Source: Ziziphus jujuba (lineage: Eukaryota > Streptophyta > Magnoliopsida > Rosales > Rhamnaceae). From it: a DNA stretch of 64,000 nt. The stretch spans positions 16,575,001-16,639,000 of the forward strand of contig NC_083387.1 in assembly GCF_031755915.1 (NCBI RefSeq), given 5' to 3'. Under the pieces are notes generated by a model, which did not search any database, was not told where the DNA came from, and saw only the letters and a list, made by a program, of their open reading frames with translations. Shown one piece after another: positions 43,149 to 57,338 of the stretch. The translations under genes and the position numbers were made by a program. Every line of letters begins with the position of its first letter. Position 1 is the first letter of the stretch.

Positions 43149-45238
43149 ACTTCTTGATGTTCCTTGAATTTTATTTATTTATTTATTTATTATTATTATT
43201 ATTATTTTTTTTTTTGGTTACTGCTTCTGTAGTGGACTAGAAAGATAGACCTCCAAATGGTCCGAACCACATTCATGATGATTTTGATAATGATAATAAT
43301 ACGCATCATGGTCGTTTTTGACAATTTTGAAGTGTTGTGATGAGAGAGCAAGTTTGATTGTTTTTGTGCTTTCTTTATCATGCTTTTAATTAATTAAAGA
43401 AAAAGGTTAGTTGGGTTGGTAGCTGTAATAATTGCTTGTTACCAGCCACTTCGGACAAATGGATTAAATAATTGAGGGAACAACATGATGGCAAGATGTA
43501 GGTACCAAAACGAGAACCAAAAACCTTTATTTATGCATTTATTTTCGGGTAAAGAGTTTGGGGTTTCCCTTTAGGATTACTGAATGCTAACTCCCAAAAT
43601 CAACCACAGCAGTATTACCAGAACTACTTTACAAAAATTTGACCCATTATCCCCTTTATAAGCTTAAAGTTGAGTCATACCTCTCTTTCCAAATGATTAA
43701 ACCAAGGGGCGGAGCTAGAAAATTTGACGAGTGAAGGCCAATTTGTGATGACAAATTTTAAGTAAGTCGACTTAAACACACCACCAATAATAGGGACATT
43801 AACTAGGATAGAAATTGTTATTATTATTATCATTATTTTTTTGAAAAGTTCCAATATTAGAAAAAGTGGGTCGTATTAATTGAATTCTAAATTATTTGGT
43901 TGTAAGCATAACAAAGTGATCCAAATTTTACATCAAAATTTTGATATTTATGATTTAGTATCTTTTAAATGGTTTATATTTCCATAAATATAGGACAATA
44001 TTAATTAAAAAGCTATGATTATAAAATTTTGAAAAAAAAAATTTTGATACCTATAAATATTATAGCCGTTGATGTAACCATGTCTGAATAGAAATAAAAA
44101 TAATAATACCAATACTTAAGAGATATTGCATCGAATTTTCCAAATAAAATAAAATCAAAATATTACAAAATTAGTAAAGATAAGCATATACAACAGTTAT
44201 ATGGACAAATAAAAAAAACAAAACGAATTACCAATAGTATAATATATAAATAATTAAAAATGAAAACGCAAGAATACAATGAATGTACAATTCTGAACTC
44301 TAAACTAATCAAATTTAAACAAACTATTACATTGAAATAAAAGAGTAATTACATTTCATCGTTAACTATATTGCATTTAACACTTTTTTTTCTTTTTTTT
44401 TTGGGTAATGGTAGACTGCATTTCGCACAGAAAAGGAGGCCCATTGAAGCTTATATGAGAGCAAAACTCCTTCTAGCCTCATACGAAGCTAACTTAACAA
44501 AGTCTGAATCAAGATTATCAATCTTACAACCATGAAAATGAAAAGAAAGATTGTCCGATAGTGACTTCTCAGCCACCGAGTCAGCCAGAGAACTGGTAAT
44601 TCTAGCATCCCATTGCATTGTCGACATTGCATTTGACACTTTGACCCCTAAATTTTAAAAACTCTTTATATTTTCTCCAAAACTATTGTTTTTTTTCATA
44701 TGTTTATTCCAATCATAAATTTTCGACATATAAATTTAATTAATTAACCATATGTATATAAAACATGCATGATTGAACTAAATCAACAAGAAAATATTAG
44801 TTCATGGAGCAATTTGAGTTATTTGTTGTGGGGGACCAAAACCGCCCAAAAAATAAATAAATAAATAAATAAATAAAGAAAAGAAAAATGCAAGCTTGGG
44901 TAAAATGTTACCCTTGAGAAAAAACAATTGAACAAAGTTCACTATTCCAAACAACAAAAATCACATATTTTCAACACTATTTCATATTAGCCACTTTTTA
45001 CCAAACCCTTTCTTTCATGATCACAAAAAACCCCATTCCCACAATCATATCCCTTGTTATAACTCATAACTTATCTATATTGGCATCCGAATCTAAGTGA
45101 AACAGAGTTATAAACACGTTCTAAATCTATAGTACCGAAGTGTATGATTTATATAAAACTATAAAATTTTAACAAAATTTACCTGAAATCATCAAAGAGA
45201 TTAAGAAACATGATAGAATGCAAGCTATGTACTTGAGG
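43149..45238. other. Intergenic region between two convergent genes
   Basis: Contains an (ATTT)n/(ATT)n microsatellite (43170-43207), a GGGGCGGAGCTAGAAAATTT block (43705-43724) of the kind seen at transposon ends in plants, the LINE fragment at 44387-44625 and an (AATA)n run near 44850-44875. No other gene is visible. Confidence 0.55.
44387..44625 (-). mobile_element. 5'-truncated LINE insertion with poly-A tail and 17-bp target duplication
   Basis: The minus strand encodes the end of a LINE RNase H region (SSLADSVAEKSLSDNLSF, then SDFVKLASYEARRSF), a stop, and then a poly-A tail (poly-T at 44387-44401 on the plus strand). The insert is bracketed by near-identical 17-bp repeats at 44370-44386 and 44626-44642 with a single mismatch. 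It is a clean target-primed insertion of only about 240 bp. Confidence 0.85.
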
Positions 45239-48200
45239 TCAATTGTGTAAAAACACACCTCCCTGCAGGACCAGAATCAATCATCAAAGATTACCAATAG
45301 ATTATTGTAAGTATTGTAGAAAATAATAATAATAATAAAAGTAACACCACCCATAAAGATTCTTACATCTTGCACTATAAACTTGTCCAAGTAACTTAGT
45401 GAAGGAAGTAGCCATTCAGAAAGGTAAAGTGAGTGATTTTGACGATCCACTATAGTTACATGATCTGCAATAACAGAAAAACAGCAAAAGCTAGGGACAA
45501 AGAAGCTACAACCGTGTATTATTAGTGCTACTGCAAAAATGTAAGCAAACAATAGTTGAAATTTGCAGCATAAAGAAAATTCTACCTGAAGGTCGTACAT
45601 GTACCCTGTGCGTGACAAATGACTGCAACAACAAAAGTAATAATTAAAGGTACAAACAGGTAGATAGACTAAAATGAATACTGAAAAAAGTCCCATGGAT
45701 GAGGGTTGAACTGACTTAACCCATCCCTATCCATTCACCCAAGGAGGCACTAAGGACCTCTAGTGTAAGATGCACGTGTAGAGTTCACATTGTCATGCCC
45801 ATCTAATTCAAATATGCCAAGCAAATCCACTAAATAGCATTATTGTTACATGTCTTTTTTTTTTAATCGTGACAAAGGGTATTTTTACGTTTATGGGCAT
45901 TACCTTTATTTTTCTCTATTCTGATTCTCTCTACAACAAATTAGTAATGAAATGAAAACAAACAATCTATATTTTGTCATGACCTTTTTCTCTGAAAAAG
46001 TCCCAACATGTAAGAAAACGCTTTTGTGTTAAATCCAAAACATGTTCTTGTGGGTTCAACCAACCAAATTAAAGTCTAGTGGGCTTATTTTTTAAAATAG
46101 GTCTTGGAAGTAAATCTTTCATTCTTTTTGAAGGACATAGCAGTTTTCAGACTCTAAACAACAGATTTTATAAATCTTAGATCCACCAAAACACAATCCC
46201 ATCAAGTTGTGAAAACTATTTTCTCATCCCAAACAGGATAATAACTTGTGACACGCACCAAGTTACCACAGCAATTGACAAATTCATAAGAGATTCACAT
46301 CTCTTGATTATTTTTATCTCATGAAATTCCAACACATGAAAATGCAATATAATTTTCAAATTTTGTTTAGGTTATATTTCAATCTCACCTAATTGAAAAG
46401 TTGCTACAATTTGTAACTTATGCTTCTGATAATACATATTTCAAAGAATAAAGCATTTTCAATAATCATAGCTTTGAATCATTATAATCCACTTTTTAAA
46501 AGAACATTCTGTTGTTTAAGATAAGAAACATGTGTTATGGACCTATGGTAAGTGCACAATTTTTCTTACAATTACACACATGTAGACTAGTTTTCTCCAG
46601 GTACAGCACATGCAGTAGTCTAAGTTTATTTCAAAAAAGAAAAACCCGAACACAAAGTTAATATCTTGAGATAAATACAAGATTGGAAAATAGGACTGAG
46701 GGCAAAATGTATTATATGGTTATGCATTGACCCCCCACCTTATACCCTATGTAAAGCCAAGCAACAAATCATGGAACATTACCTGCCAGACAGAAGGCAT
46801 ATTCTCCTGATATGGAAGCTGTCGAGTATTAGTTGCAGCGTTTCTGAAATCTAAGGTATCTGGCAAATACTTTCTGAAAATTCAAGTTAGATAAATTATC
46901 CTCAGATAAGTCAAACCTAGACCAGAATAAATAATTTAAGAATAAACTGATATAAACATGTCATAAAGCCAGGTTCCACTGTTAAAACCTTTCTTTGTTC
47001 TAGCCTAATTTGACAATGATATATACCAATTTAGTCCAATATAGCAACTATGGTGATATTATATGAATCCCTTAGGTTAAACAGAAATAGTTAAAAGTCC
47101 GAGTGGATAGTCTAGTGCAGTATTATGCTCAACAAATCTCACCTTTCTTTATATTTTTTGGTCCCAAAAAAGTATCATAACCTTGTTTCATGCAATAGGT
47201 CAACCTACTTGATTTCTCTAGATTTTCTAATTTCGTTTCATCAAATATGTTGACATGCACATAAAAAATAAAACAGTAACTCAAGAAATGGTTCAAAAAA
47301 TCATTGCAGTTATTTCAAGTTACTACATTCACAAAATTGTCACTAGTTCAAGCATGCATAAATATGACTCCAAGATTGGCAAAAGTAAAGCATATGGAGA
47401 AAAAACTTGCTTAAGGATGAGTGATATAAAAGGTTATGTTTTCACCCCCACACAAATATATATATATATATATATATATAAAAAGGTTATGTGATGTCCA
47501 CTAACACGTTAATAAGATTTTCAAAACCAATCCGCTAAACATCTTGGGATTTAATAGTTTATCCAAAAATCTAACTTATGAAGAACTATAGATGTTGTGA
47601 GAAAGCAACACAATCTCTTTTCGTGCAAATGATAGTCTATATTTGATTTCTCTTCAAATCAAACTGATATCAATCTCAGTATCATGAAGTAAAGATCAAT
47701 AATCAAATGCTTAGCATATAAAAACTTTATTACTAAGAAAGTTCATACCTAGTTCAACCAACCTTGCTTTGAGCCCTCTAATCGCATACAACATCAAGGT
47801 AAGCAAAAAATTACGTAAAGGAGGGTGGGTTTTTGCATTAATCTCACTTAACAAGTAGGTTTGAGGAAGAAGATAAGTGTAAAGAGAGCAAATACAATGA
47901 AAAGAGGGTTTATATATAAATCCTGTTTTCGGTAAAGAAGCAAGAAACAACCAAATTCCAACCATTGTTTAGGTCAGGCTGACCAGATTCTATATAATTC
48001 CAACCATAACTCCTAAATTAGACTTTCTTGATGGCTTCACGCAATCCTATTATTCTAGACATCCCGCAACTTATTCCTAGACAATGGGACATCCATAATG
48101 TTGAATCCAAGACTATACTTCTCAAATGCTTTGACGTTGGCTTCAATTCTTAAAGTGATCATTCTCTTGAACTTGACTTCATTTTTTCATTGGTCTTTCT

Positions 48201-51200
48201 AGCCAACAAGTACTCATATCATGAAAATTGATAGCCTAAAATCTATTACTTACTGTCCCCACTAATAAAATTTTCATGGAAACCTTATTCAACTATCCAA
48301 ATACATTCCCTAGCTATAAACACTCATCATAAAAAATATGAAAAGGAATACTTCAATATACAAAGTGTTATCAGAAGCTTAATATTTTCCTACCAAAGAC
48401 TACTACATTTTAATCCATGTTGCTTATATTGTTACCACTAACTTAACTTCATCCCTACAAGTAAACTATGGTATCTTACATAAATTATTGGTAAGCACCA
48501 AGTTATCGGTTTGGTACTTTAAATGTCCACGTGTTTGCATTTTGTTTTCTTTACATAACATACTTATTATCAGTTTTCTCGAATGTCGCAGCCAAAACTT
48601 TGCTAGAAAATGTGTTACCTTTTATTGTGAGCATGTGCCTATGGTCAAAACTCTAATTATTATTAGTCAACAGTCACATATTATATCAACTTTGGTAAGC
48701 AAGTGAAACATATGTAATTAGGATTGCATCAAACTTGTTCGATGTTTAAATATAATGAATTTACGTATGTAGAACATGGCATAAATCAAATACATATAAA
48801 AGAATAGAGAGAATAGAGCAGTTGAACAACAATTTAGACCTCAACGGTTGGCCTCCTTGCCTACACTGTGACAATCCTAAAGTCCTAACCAGAACGAAAT
48901 AATCTCCATAAGAGTAAGGAGACTAGTGTACACCTTCATGTCACCGCATGGCCAGACGCAGGTTGTTGCCCTGAGGCCCTAGCCTCAGCACTCAGGTTGG
49001 TAAAATGGACTGCCTTGACACCTAATCCTCCAGTTAGTTGAGGCTCACCTTTGAGCTTATTATAGTGGGTTTTTGCATTTGGAATTTTGGTATAGCCAAC
49101 AAATTGAAAATAATAATAATAATAAAGAACATCAAAAAGTGGTTAAAAAAACATAAAAGGGAGTGAAAAGAGACTAAAGAGCGAAGTTAGCTAGAAGTAG
49201 GTTGTTGATGGTAATACAGTCAAAGAAAGAAAAAAGAGAGGATCAATGGTCACTGCTTCCTCAATGCAGCCCAATGAGAATCGACTTCTGTTTTTTTTTT
49301 TTTTTTCCCTTCCTGCATGGCACCTCCTGCCTCTCATCTCCATCTTCTTCCTCCACCTCTAAGTGGGGTGATTCAATTCATGAATGCTACATGAAAGTAT
49401 CAACTTGACGTTATCACAGATCTCAACAGAACACATGGGTAGAGGGTCACAATAGGAGAGACCGATGAACTAAAACTTCAAACCTAAAAATGATGCAAAG
49501 CAAGTGGGATCCATTATAAATCACAGTCAGTAAGTCAATATTATACGTTCCTAGGTAAAATCATGTGACTTGGAGGGAAAAGAAAAATTGGTTGCAATCA
49601 GTCAAGTGCAGAAGCTGAATTTAGAACAATACTTCAAGGCATCTGTGAATGACTTTAGCTAAAAAATAGTTCTCACAAACCTTACGGTTAAGGACAAGAG
49701 ACCTATGATGTTTTCAGATGTCAAAAAAGCAGTAAGAAATATTGCTCACAATGGTCGAATATGATAGGAAAAAATCATGTGGAAGTGGATCATAACTTCA
49801 TCAAAGAGATTTTGGATACTAATCAAATGTGTGCACCTTATCTGTCCTCAACCAACTAGCTGTTTACAATGGACTCAGCAGAGGTCAACCATATTTGACC
49901 TTTCACCAAATCTTGGACAAATTAGGAATGCAAGAATTTTCGCACACATTTGAGGGAGAGCGTTGAAAATTTGTTTTGTAATTATTTTTACTTTCAAACT
50001 CGTGCTAGCATCCAATAAATAAGTTACTGTAATTAAAGTAGGATCCTAATTAAATTAGAATGGGGGAGTTTCCTTAGTTGAACTAGTCTTGTTTAATAAT
50101 AGGTGTAATGGTATAAATCGAAGTTAATACATAATAAATTATCATTTTTTCCACAAATATAATATCATATAATGTAGTATACTCTATAATATTACATAAC
50201 AACAAACACCTATCCAATATCAAATCCATGAATTTGAATTATCCCATATTAATGAAAGGCAGAACTTGCCACAGTCCTCAAAGCCAACATGCATTTAATA
50301 GTATTAAATCTTTTTATCCTAACAAACTTGGTGGAACAATTCCTATAACATAATAAATAAAAAGTCTCATTTAGAACAAAGAACATCACTTTGTTAGATT
50401 AAAACATTTTCATATATAAAGCAAAAAAATGTCAAAACAGCTAAAGCAAAACTTGTTAGGCCTGTTAGGAACTAACCGATGAGCCTCATTGGCAAAATTT
50501 CTGTCTCCAAAAGTGGTAGTTTTTGTAGCTATAACAAGCATCGGATGCACCTGTACAAGTTTTCTTATCTCTTGAACCACAGTTTCAAACACACTCTGAA
50601 GAGAGAGGCTTTTCCTAGACACAAGATTGTAAACTTCCTCCCATTAGAAACACCAAAGGAGGTAAACATATCACGATTACTTTACATCTATGTGAGATTC
50701 TACAAGATCAAAAAAAATAAATAAATAACATGTTGCAATTCAACATTAAATGATGTATGGGAACTGATGAGAAATTCTAATAATAGTGCAAGAAAACTAA
50801 ATACTATAATACTCATAAATCTCTTAAGAAACTATGGCAATAGATCTTTACACTTAGGAGTATTACAACAAACTGCACGCACCAAATTTGTACTGCAACA
50901 TTCTTTCTTTGTTAAGTCCTTTCTTTTAGACCTAAACGGGCTAAAGTGAGCATTTAAATAGGTTATTTTGAATTACAAAAGCACTACCAGTTAACTTTAT
51001 GTAAATCTCCATTGGCTCACTGGTTCCACTCCAACTAGTACTCAATTTTGCAGCAGCTATCTGAAAAAATCAGCTTGATTTTCATCACTATTTACTAAAC
51101 AAGTTGCTTGGATACAAACATGGTTATGGACCTTTGCAGTAACCATATCCAAGCACCATTCTCTATTGTAGAGCAGATAACGGCATGAACATGACTATCA

Positions 51201-54200
51201 AAACAATAGTCATATGACCAAATCCTGAAGTAAAATAACCGCAAGGAAGCGAAGAAATGCATGCTTATTTTTACTATTTGAATTTACATGCATTATAAGT
51301 CTGCGCATCCTAGGAAAGTTAGCAATTTCTTGCTCCTAATCTGCTCATATTCAACCGCTTATTCTACAGAATCAACATGACCTGCTTTGTTCCCTTGTTG
51401 CTTTGCTGCCAAAAATAAAAACTTTCTATTATCCAATTAAAACCCTGAAGCCACTATGGCTTCTGCAGCCTTTACCAATAAAATTTCCCACAAAAGTGAT
51501 CCTTCAATTCTCATGATACCTCCTATTGAATAACAGAAAATTAAAGCTCTTCCACCTGAGTTGTGACCCTCATCTCTTAACAATTTTCATTTTGCTATGA
51601 AAGAGAAACCTGGCCAGGAGATTACTTTAATGAAATATTCAAAAGTGCCTTTTTGGTACATTATATCCAAAAATGGGTTTTTAGATACCTATAAAGTACA
51701 AAAATAATCAAATCCTAACACAAACCTGTTAGTACTGCCTGATGGCAAGAAAGATGTGGCACGATCTACCCAATAAAAAGCTCCAATGCTGTTAAAAAGA
51801 ATTTCATATTAGCAATTTTAAAATTAAAAAGAGCTTGAAAACTGCTTGTCAATTACTACTGTTGTTATTATGAAAGAAATTCATTAGAAAGGAGAAGGAA
51901 AACAAATTGAGGAAACTAAATGGACATATTTAGTTTCCTTATATGGTTGACGAATATTATAATTGATGCCAACTAGGTTGATCAGGATTCAATAATGTAA
52001 ATAGGAAATTCCAATAGTTTCCTAATGGGTGAATTAGGTTGTCTATAAATATTTATATCATATTAATCATCAATAGTAAATGAACAGGTATTAGATTCTA
52101 AGATACATATAAATTTGAGTTTATTCATTTTTTTACTTCAGGTACAGAAATAAATATCCTAGTGCTCCAATATCTAAAACAAAGGAAATGGAGTAAGAAA
52201 ATAAGAAGCAAAATTTTCAAAGCAACTTAAACTATAATCCATCACATGCTCACTGTTATAAGAAAATTCCAACAGGAGGGCTTCATCCATAATGTTTCAA
52301 CAGGTAGAGAAGCGGGAAACTCGTTGCATTTAGAAAGATCAAACATTTTATTTTTCATAAATATGATGTAAAAAGAGGAACAAAATAGCCTCTTAAATTC
52401 TATTGTAGTCTAGTAATTCAATTATTTAGCTCAAGCACAGATACCTGTAAATATCTCTCTTTCTAACATTTTGAGTGAAGTATTATTTTAAGTTGATTTC
52501 TAATAATACTTTCTTCCAATCTATTTTTCTTTCTATCCTTTTTCTTTCTAACTTATACCAAAACTTAATTCTTCAGCTAATCTTGTCCAAATCCTTCTAA
52601 CCTTAATTTTAAAGTAATTTATGTTGTTGCACATGTAAGGGCCAATTTATTCTGTTATTGGAAGATATACACCCAAGGGGTGATCTTAATTATTTAAATT
52701 ATCATGCTACCTTAATATACATAGTTGTATATGCTTCCTAACAGCTTAAGATTTTGGTATTGATGGTAATAACCTTTTAAATTTCAAGACTATTTCTAGG
52801 AGTAGTGAGCCTAATTATGGAAATCCAAACAAAGGTAGATCAGGAACTTCTATATAAAACAACTCATGCACATGACTAGCATTCTAAAACATCTTTAAGG
52901 GAACTTATTGAATGGGAATTTGATTCAAGGAAGGTCAGAGTCATTATGTAATCAGTTATTTCGATGATGACTGGGATGTCTTGTGAGTAAGAAATCTACC
53001 AGTTATTGCACCTTTATGATAGGTTATCTTATAAGATAAGAAATAGAATGTGCAAGGTCAAGTGATGAAGCAAAATGTCTTGTTATGAAGGTTTAAGTGT
53101 TTGGAAAGCTAAATACATGTGATATTTTTACAAAGACTTTTGCTTGTTTGCCTCAAAATGTGTTTTGTGTGGCAAAAATAGTGGATCAATTGATCATTTA
53201 TTACTTCATTGTGACATGGCTGCTAAATATGGTCTTGATTGGTGGATGAAGTATGCTTCGTTAGGGTAATCCCCAATCTTGTTCAGATTTCCTGATCAGA
53301 AAATTTAGCAGGTTTGGGGGCAGCAAAAAAGGGAAAGTTCATTGACATTGTACTATCATGGCTTTGTTTTGGTCATCATGGTGGGAAAAAAGTGCTAAGA
53401 TTTTTTAAGGTAAGAGAAAAGACATAATGACTTTATGGGATTTTATCAAGTTCCAGGCTTCTTTATGGGCAGTTACTTTTAAAGGAGTTAAGGCATATCC
53501 CAACTTCTTTTGATATTCCAACTTCTTTTGATATTATTGAATTCGAAGGATGCAATGTAGTTATTCCTTTCAGTTTCTTTGAAGATTTGTCATCCTCTTT
53601 TATTTTCTCTGATGAGTACTTTTCATTAATAAATTATAGTTTTCTATCAAATAAAAATAAAATTTTATTTTTAAAAACTGAAAAGAATAACAATCTATAT
53701 GTAAAAAATAAATTAATAAATAAATTAATAAATGAAATTTATAAAATTATTTTAAAAAAAGCACCAAAAAAAATATTTCAGATAGATAAGTTTTCAAAAT
53801 TTAAGAAAAACTCTCAGAAAATAAAGTTAACAAAAGAAACCAAAAGCAATGTCTCTTAAAATTATTTTCTGTTTTCATTTCAGCGAAGAGAATATCAGAA
53901 ACGAACTGAAAACATGTGCTGTTCTACTACTTTCTGGAAATTGTTTTGAAAACAATCTTAAGAAAATTAATAAACATGCCAACAAGTATTCCAGAATCTA
54001 AGACAAACCTGTCAATCATGAGCAAATGGATGCTAGAATGTTTTACTTCCTTCTCCTTCTGAAGGTGACAATGCATTGTCTAGACAAAAAAGTACTGATC
54101 ATTGAAATAAACATTCATTCAAATAGAAGACGTACTATTTTGTCATATGCAGGGCTTGCGGAAAAAAGACCAATAAACATTGGCTTGTGGAGAGAAAGAC

Positions 54201-56106
54201 CAATAAACATTCTTTTGTAGTAAAGAAAAAGGTGAAAATAGATCCATTAGTATATCCTAGGAAGACTCGATTCTTCTACGAGAGACTGAATAAAAATGGA
54301 AAACGCTCTGAAAATAACACCCTATAAATCTATGAGTCTAATAATACAGGACCAGAATAAAGCAAAAGAAGAGGGTGATGAGAATTTGCAGAAAAGGAGA
54401 AGAAATTAAAAGAAAAGGGAGAAGATAGACCTTAGGGTAGAACTGGACAAATATAGGGAGAGATTTAAATGGAAAGTGGAGAGATTTAAACATAAAGTAT
54501 TGAGAAAATAGAGAATAGAAAGAAAGGAAGGTAATAGTCAACAACAAATCGATATTCTATTATCAAGTCTGTTTTATAGGATTTCACAAAACACTATTTA
54601 TGGCTAAAAAACCTAAATTACTTCAAATCCTAATTAAACTCCAAATTGCTTTTAATCTCTAATAAAGCATAATTAAATATAGCTTCAATGATCATCCAGT
54701 TTGTATTGATGAGTTGCCTAATGCTACATTCTTTAAAAATACCATACAGTGAGCCAAGCAAACTAAACCAAATACTCCTGAAACTGCTTTGCTGTCATCC
54801 CTCCCACAACAAGATCATCATAAATCTTCTTCTCATCCATTTTTTTTTTCCAAGGCCTCAACCTATCAGTCCTAAACTTTCATTTGATCTACATATTGAA
54901 GATACATTATCAATCTTAAAGATTAGGTCTTGAACAGTCTCTCTGTTCTCCCCAAACCTAGTTCCATCAGCTCTTTGTTTTCATACTTTAATTTCATTTG
55001 AACTGTACTTAATCAACAACTTCATCACTTTGATCAATGACATGAATGATAAGCTTATTTTGAGTAATTGTTATTTTAAAATTTGTGGACGATGATTACA
55101 GTGAAACTGAAGTTTTCAATAAAGATGATAACCATGTGCATTCATGCCCGAATTAGTTCCTTATTGTTCTACTACTTGCACAAAGAAACAGCATACCCAA
55201 GACATTGGCCCTTTTGCTAAGTAATTTGCCCAATCCAATGGTCTTTTTGTTAAACGACTTTCTTCAGTCTTGTGTTTCCATATAATGAATCTATTCTTCA
55301 ATTGTCTACAAATCTAACCATGGATGCAAGTTTCAGTGTGGTACAAATGCATTGTTATCAAGGTCTTCTGGAGACTTTTATATTGGTCGTCAACGCTTTG
55401 TCCGGGTGTTATGACATACCCATCATCTATCTCCATATTATACTCTCAATTAAGAAATTCCTAAACATGCTGCCTGTATGTAAAGTCGTTCAATTATCAA
55501 ATTCATTCTCATTGCTGATTCTCACTTGGATTTAAGGAATGTGGAAGGTTGAGGATTAATTTCTTCATGCAACCTCTACTTTTTGATCTAGTTTCTTTCT
55601 ATTATTATTATTATTATTATTATTATTCCTGAACAAACTACAATTTGTAGAAATAATTATTTTTTCATTTAATAAGAAAGAAGATTTAATGGGTAAGCAA
55701 CATAAAACCCTGGAATACATGAATCAAGATCGTTAAAATGTAATAAATATATAAAGACAATAAAGATAAAAACAAAAGCAATTATTGGTTGTTACAGAGA
55801 ACATCCTTACAACAAAGTTAAGGATGAGAGAGCTTGAAAACATTTGCCAAATGAAAAATATCCTCACCTTGAGAGTGGAAAGAAACTCAAAGCTATCATA
55901 ACAACGAACATACAAGAACCGCCTCATGCACAGAGTATATAATTCTTCATCATACGCAATATTTGATTTTCTTCTTGTATCAAAGTTCTGCATGCCAATG
56001 TCCTCTTGGTCCTGATTCATCTTATTCATTGATCCTAAAAATCGCTAGATCAAACTTTAGCAAACAAAAATAACAAATATGCTAAATCTTCTAAGCAAAA
56101 ACAAAG

Positions 56107-56150
<44 letters not shown>

Positions 56151-56898
56151 TAGACAACATCCAAATGTATTAGGCAAACATATTAAACCCACAATATTCT
56201 TTAACAAGGAAACACAACATAAATAAAATGTCTTAAACTATCAAAAAAATACATGATAAAAAACTGCAAATTTCTTTTTTCTTTTTATTTTTTTGTTCAT
56301 CTAGGACAGTAGAGCAATTGGCTTGCTAAACAATTTCCATACACTAGAACCACACTTGCTAAGTCAACCATTGAAGAAAGCCACCACTTTTATTACTCAA
56401 AAAGTTAAGACGCTAACATTCCCAAATAACGAAAGGGGTTTACCATTCAAGTTCATAATTCGGTGCTTTAACATTTCCGAAAGGCATAGAATATCGAAAC
56501 GACAATCGAGGTCAATGAACATCACTGAACGCTCTAGGCCTCCATAGTGGACCCCATTCCACTCACTGGGAAGGATGGTATTGATTGCAGCCTAAATTTA
56601 ACGGAGTTAAAACACCTTCAAATATCTATCATGTATAATAAAAGCACAGAAAGGTTTACAAAGATTTAGGGGATTTGCAAAAAAGACGAAGTAAAAGAAG
56701 TGAAAGACGAACCTGAATCAAGATTAGGGTTTTGGCAGAAGGAGAGGGCCCGACGAGCTCAACCACGTTGCCAACGCGTAGAGGAAGACGGTGAAGTGGC
56801 GGTGGAAGAAGCGAGACTGAACGCTCTGCTGAAACCCTAGCCAGCATCTCAGCTGCACTCTCGTCTCCATCTATCCACCACTTCGCCGATGTTGGCAT
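45239..56898 (-). CDS. XRCC2: DNA repair protein XRCC2 homologue, RAD51 paralogue (ten coding exons, 330 aa)
   Basis: XRCC2 is a RAD51 paralogue that supports homologous recombination in the nucleus. Coding exons on the minus strand: 56713-56898, 56444-56591, 55868-56034, 54009-54079, 51726-51788, 50477-50614, 46783-46843, 45586-45622, 45367-45464, 45239-45262. Every junction is GT-AG and every phase joins correctly. The ATP-binding Walker A-like motif is GPSPSAKT (residues 50-57), with Ala in place of the second Gly. FIDLDCRFDIL follows in exon 2, and the Walker B-like LLMIDSIGAFYWVDR spans exons 4-5. Further conserved blocks are MRRFLYVRCYDSFEFLSTLK and SEWLLPSLSYLDKFIVQD. I chose the last exon because it gives a short natural end. 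Reading through from exon 9 adds a hydrophobic tail instead. Human XRCC2 is 280 aa and I recall plant forms being somewhat longer. Confidence 0.93.
46844..50476 (-). other. XRCC2 intron 6 (3.6 kb)
   Basis: Mostly AT-rich with no gene. It includes a (TA)n tract near 47457-47480, and a GC-richer stretch near 48930-49050 with CCTGAGGCCCTAGCCTCAGCA that looks repeat-derived but that I cannot classify. Confidence 0.55.
52870..53672 (+). mobile_element. LINE 3'-end fragment in XRCC2 intron 4, antisense to the gene
   Basis: The plus strand shows a zinc-finger reverse transcriptase end (CVLCGKNSGSIDHLLLHCDMA, near 53157-53220), then KRKDIMTLWDFIKFQASLWA near 53410-53470. The tail TTCATTAATAAATTATAG...TTTTCTATCAAATAAAAA ends near 53660, typical of plant L1 elements. 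The upstream limit is uncertain. Confidence 0.7.
55600..55627. repeat. (ATT)n microsatellite in XRCC2 intron 3
   Basis: About nine ATT units, uninterrupted. Confidence 0.95.
56111..56150. repeat. (CA)n(TA)n compound microsatellite in XRCC2 intron 2
   Basis: About 14 CA units followed by six TA units. Confidence 0.95.
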
Positions 56899-57110
56899 CG
56901 GATCGATCCCTTTTCACTCCTTTCTTTCCGGAAGATCGAGGCGCCAAGAGGCTTTTGGGCGGGAAAATAAATAATGCTGTTAAAACAAATAAAATAGGTA
57001 AGAAAGAAGCGAAATGAGGAAGTGCGTTTTCGGTAACCTCATCTTTCTTTTCTTTTTCTTTTTTTATTGAAAAATGACGTTTGGGGGGACTTGTGTGATG
57101 GAACACCATA
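56899..57110 (-). promoter_or_regulatory. Probable XRCC2 leader and promoter region
   Basis: GC content rises just upstream of the XRCC2 start codon and falls after about 57000, where AT-rich intergenic DNA begins. No clear TATA box is visible. The upstream reading frame overlapping exon 1 in another frame has no recognisable homology and is best treated as untranslated sequence. Confidence 0.35.
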
Positions 57111-57338
57111 GTATCCAGGCAACATTCATTGATATCTTAATTAATTAAATAGTAATATATATATATTTTTAATAAATATGTTTGAAAATTAAATGGCATC
57201 TACAATATTTTTATTTATGGATTTTGGCATATGGTCTATCCAAATAGGTGTTTAATGGTAGATATTCTATTATTTATCTATATTTTTTTTATTATTTCAA
57301 CTATACTTTTATCATCAACTTACCATATTTAGGGGGAT

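Noticed and set aside
45277..45696. 139-codon minus-strand frame as a separate gene
   Set aside because: It is XRCC2 exon 9 read together with its flanking introns. Only 45367-45464 is coding in the spliced model.
53587..53859. 90-codon Lys/Asn/Ile-rich frame
   Set aside because: A product of AT-rich DNA following the LINE tail in XRCC2 intron 4. No homology is evident.
56849..57109. 86-codon minus-strand frame upstream of XRCC2
   Set aside because: It overlaps exon 1 in another frame and is most likely leader sequence.
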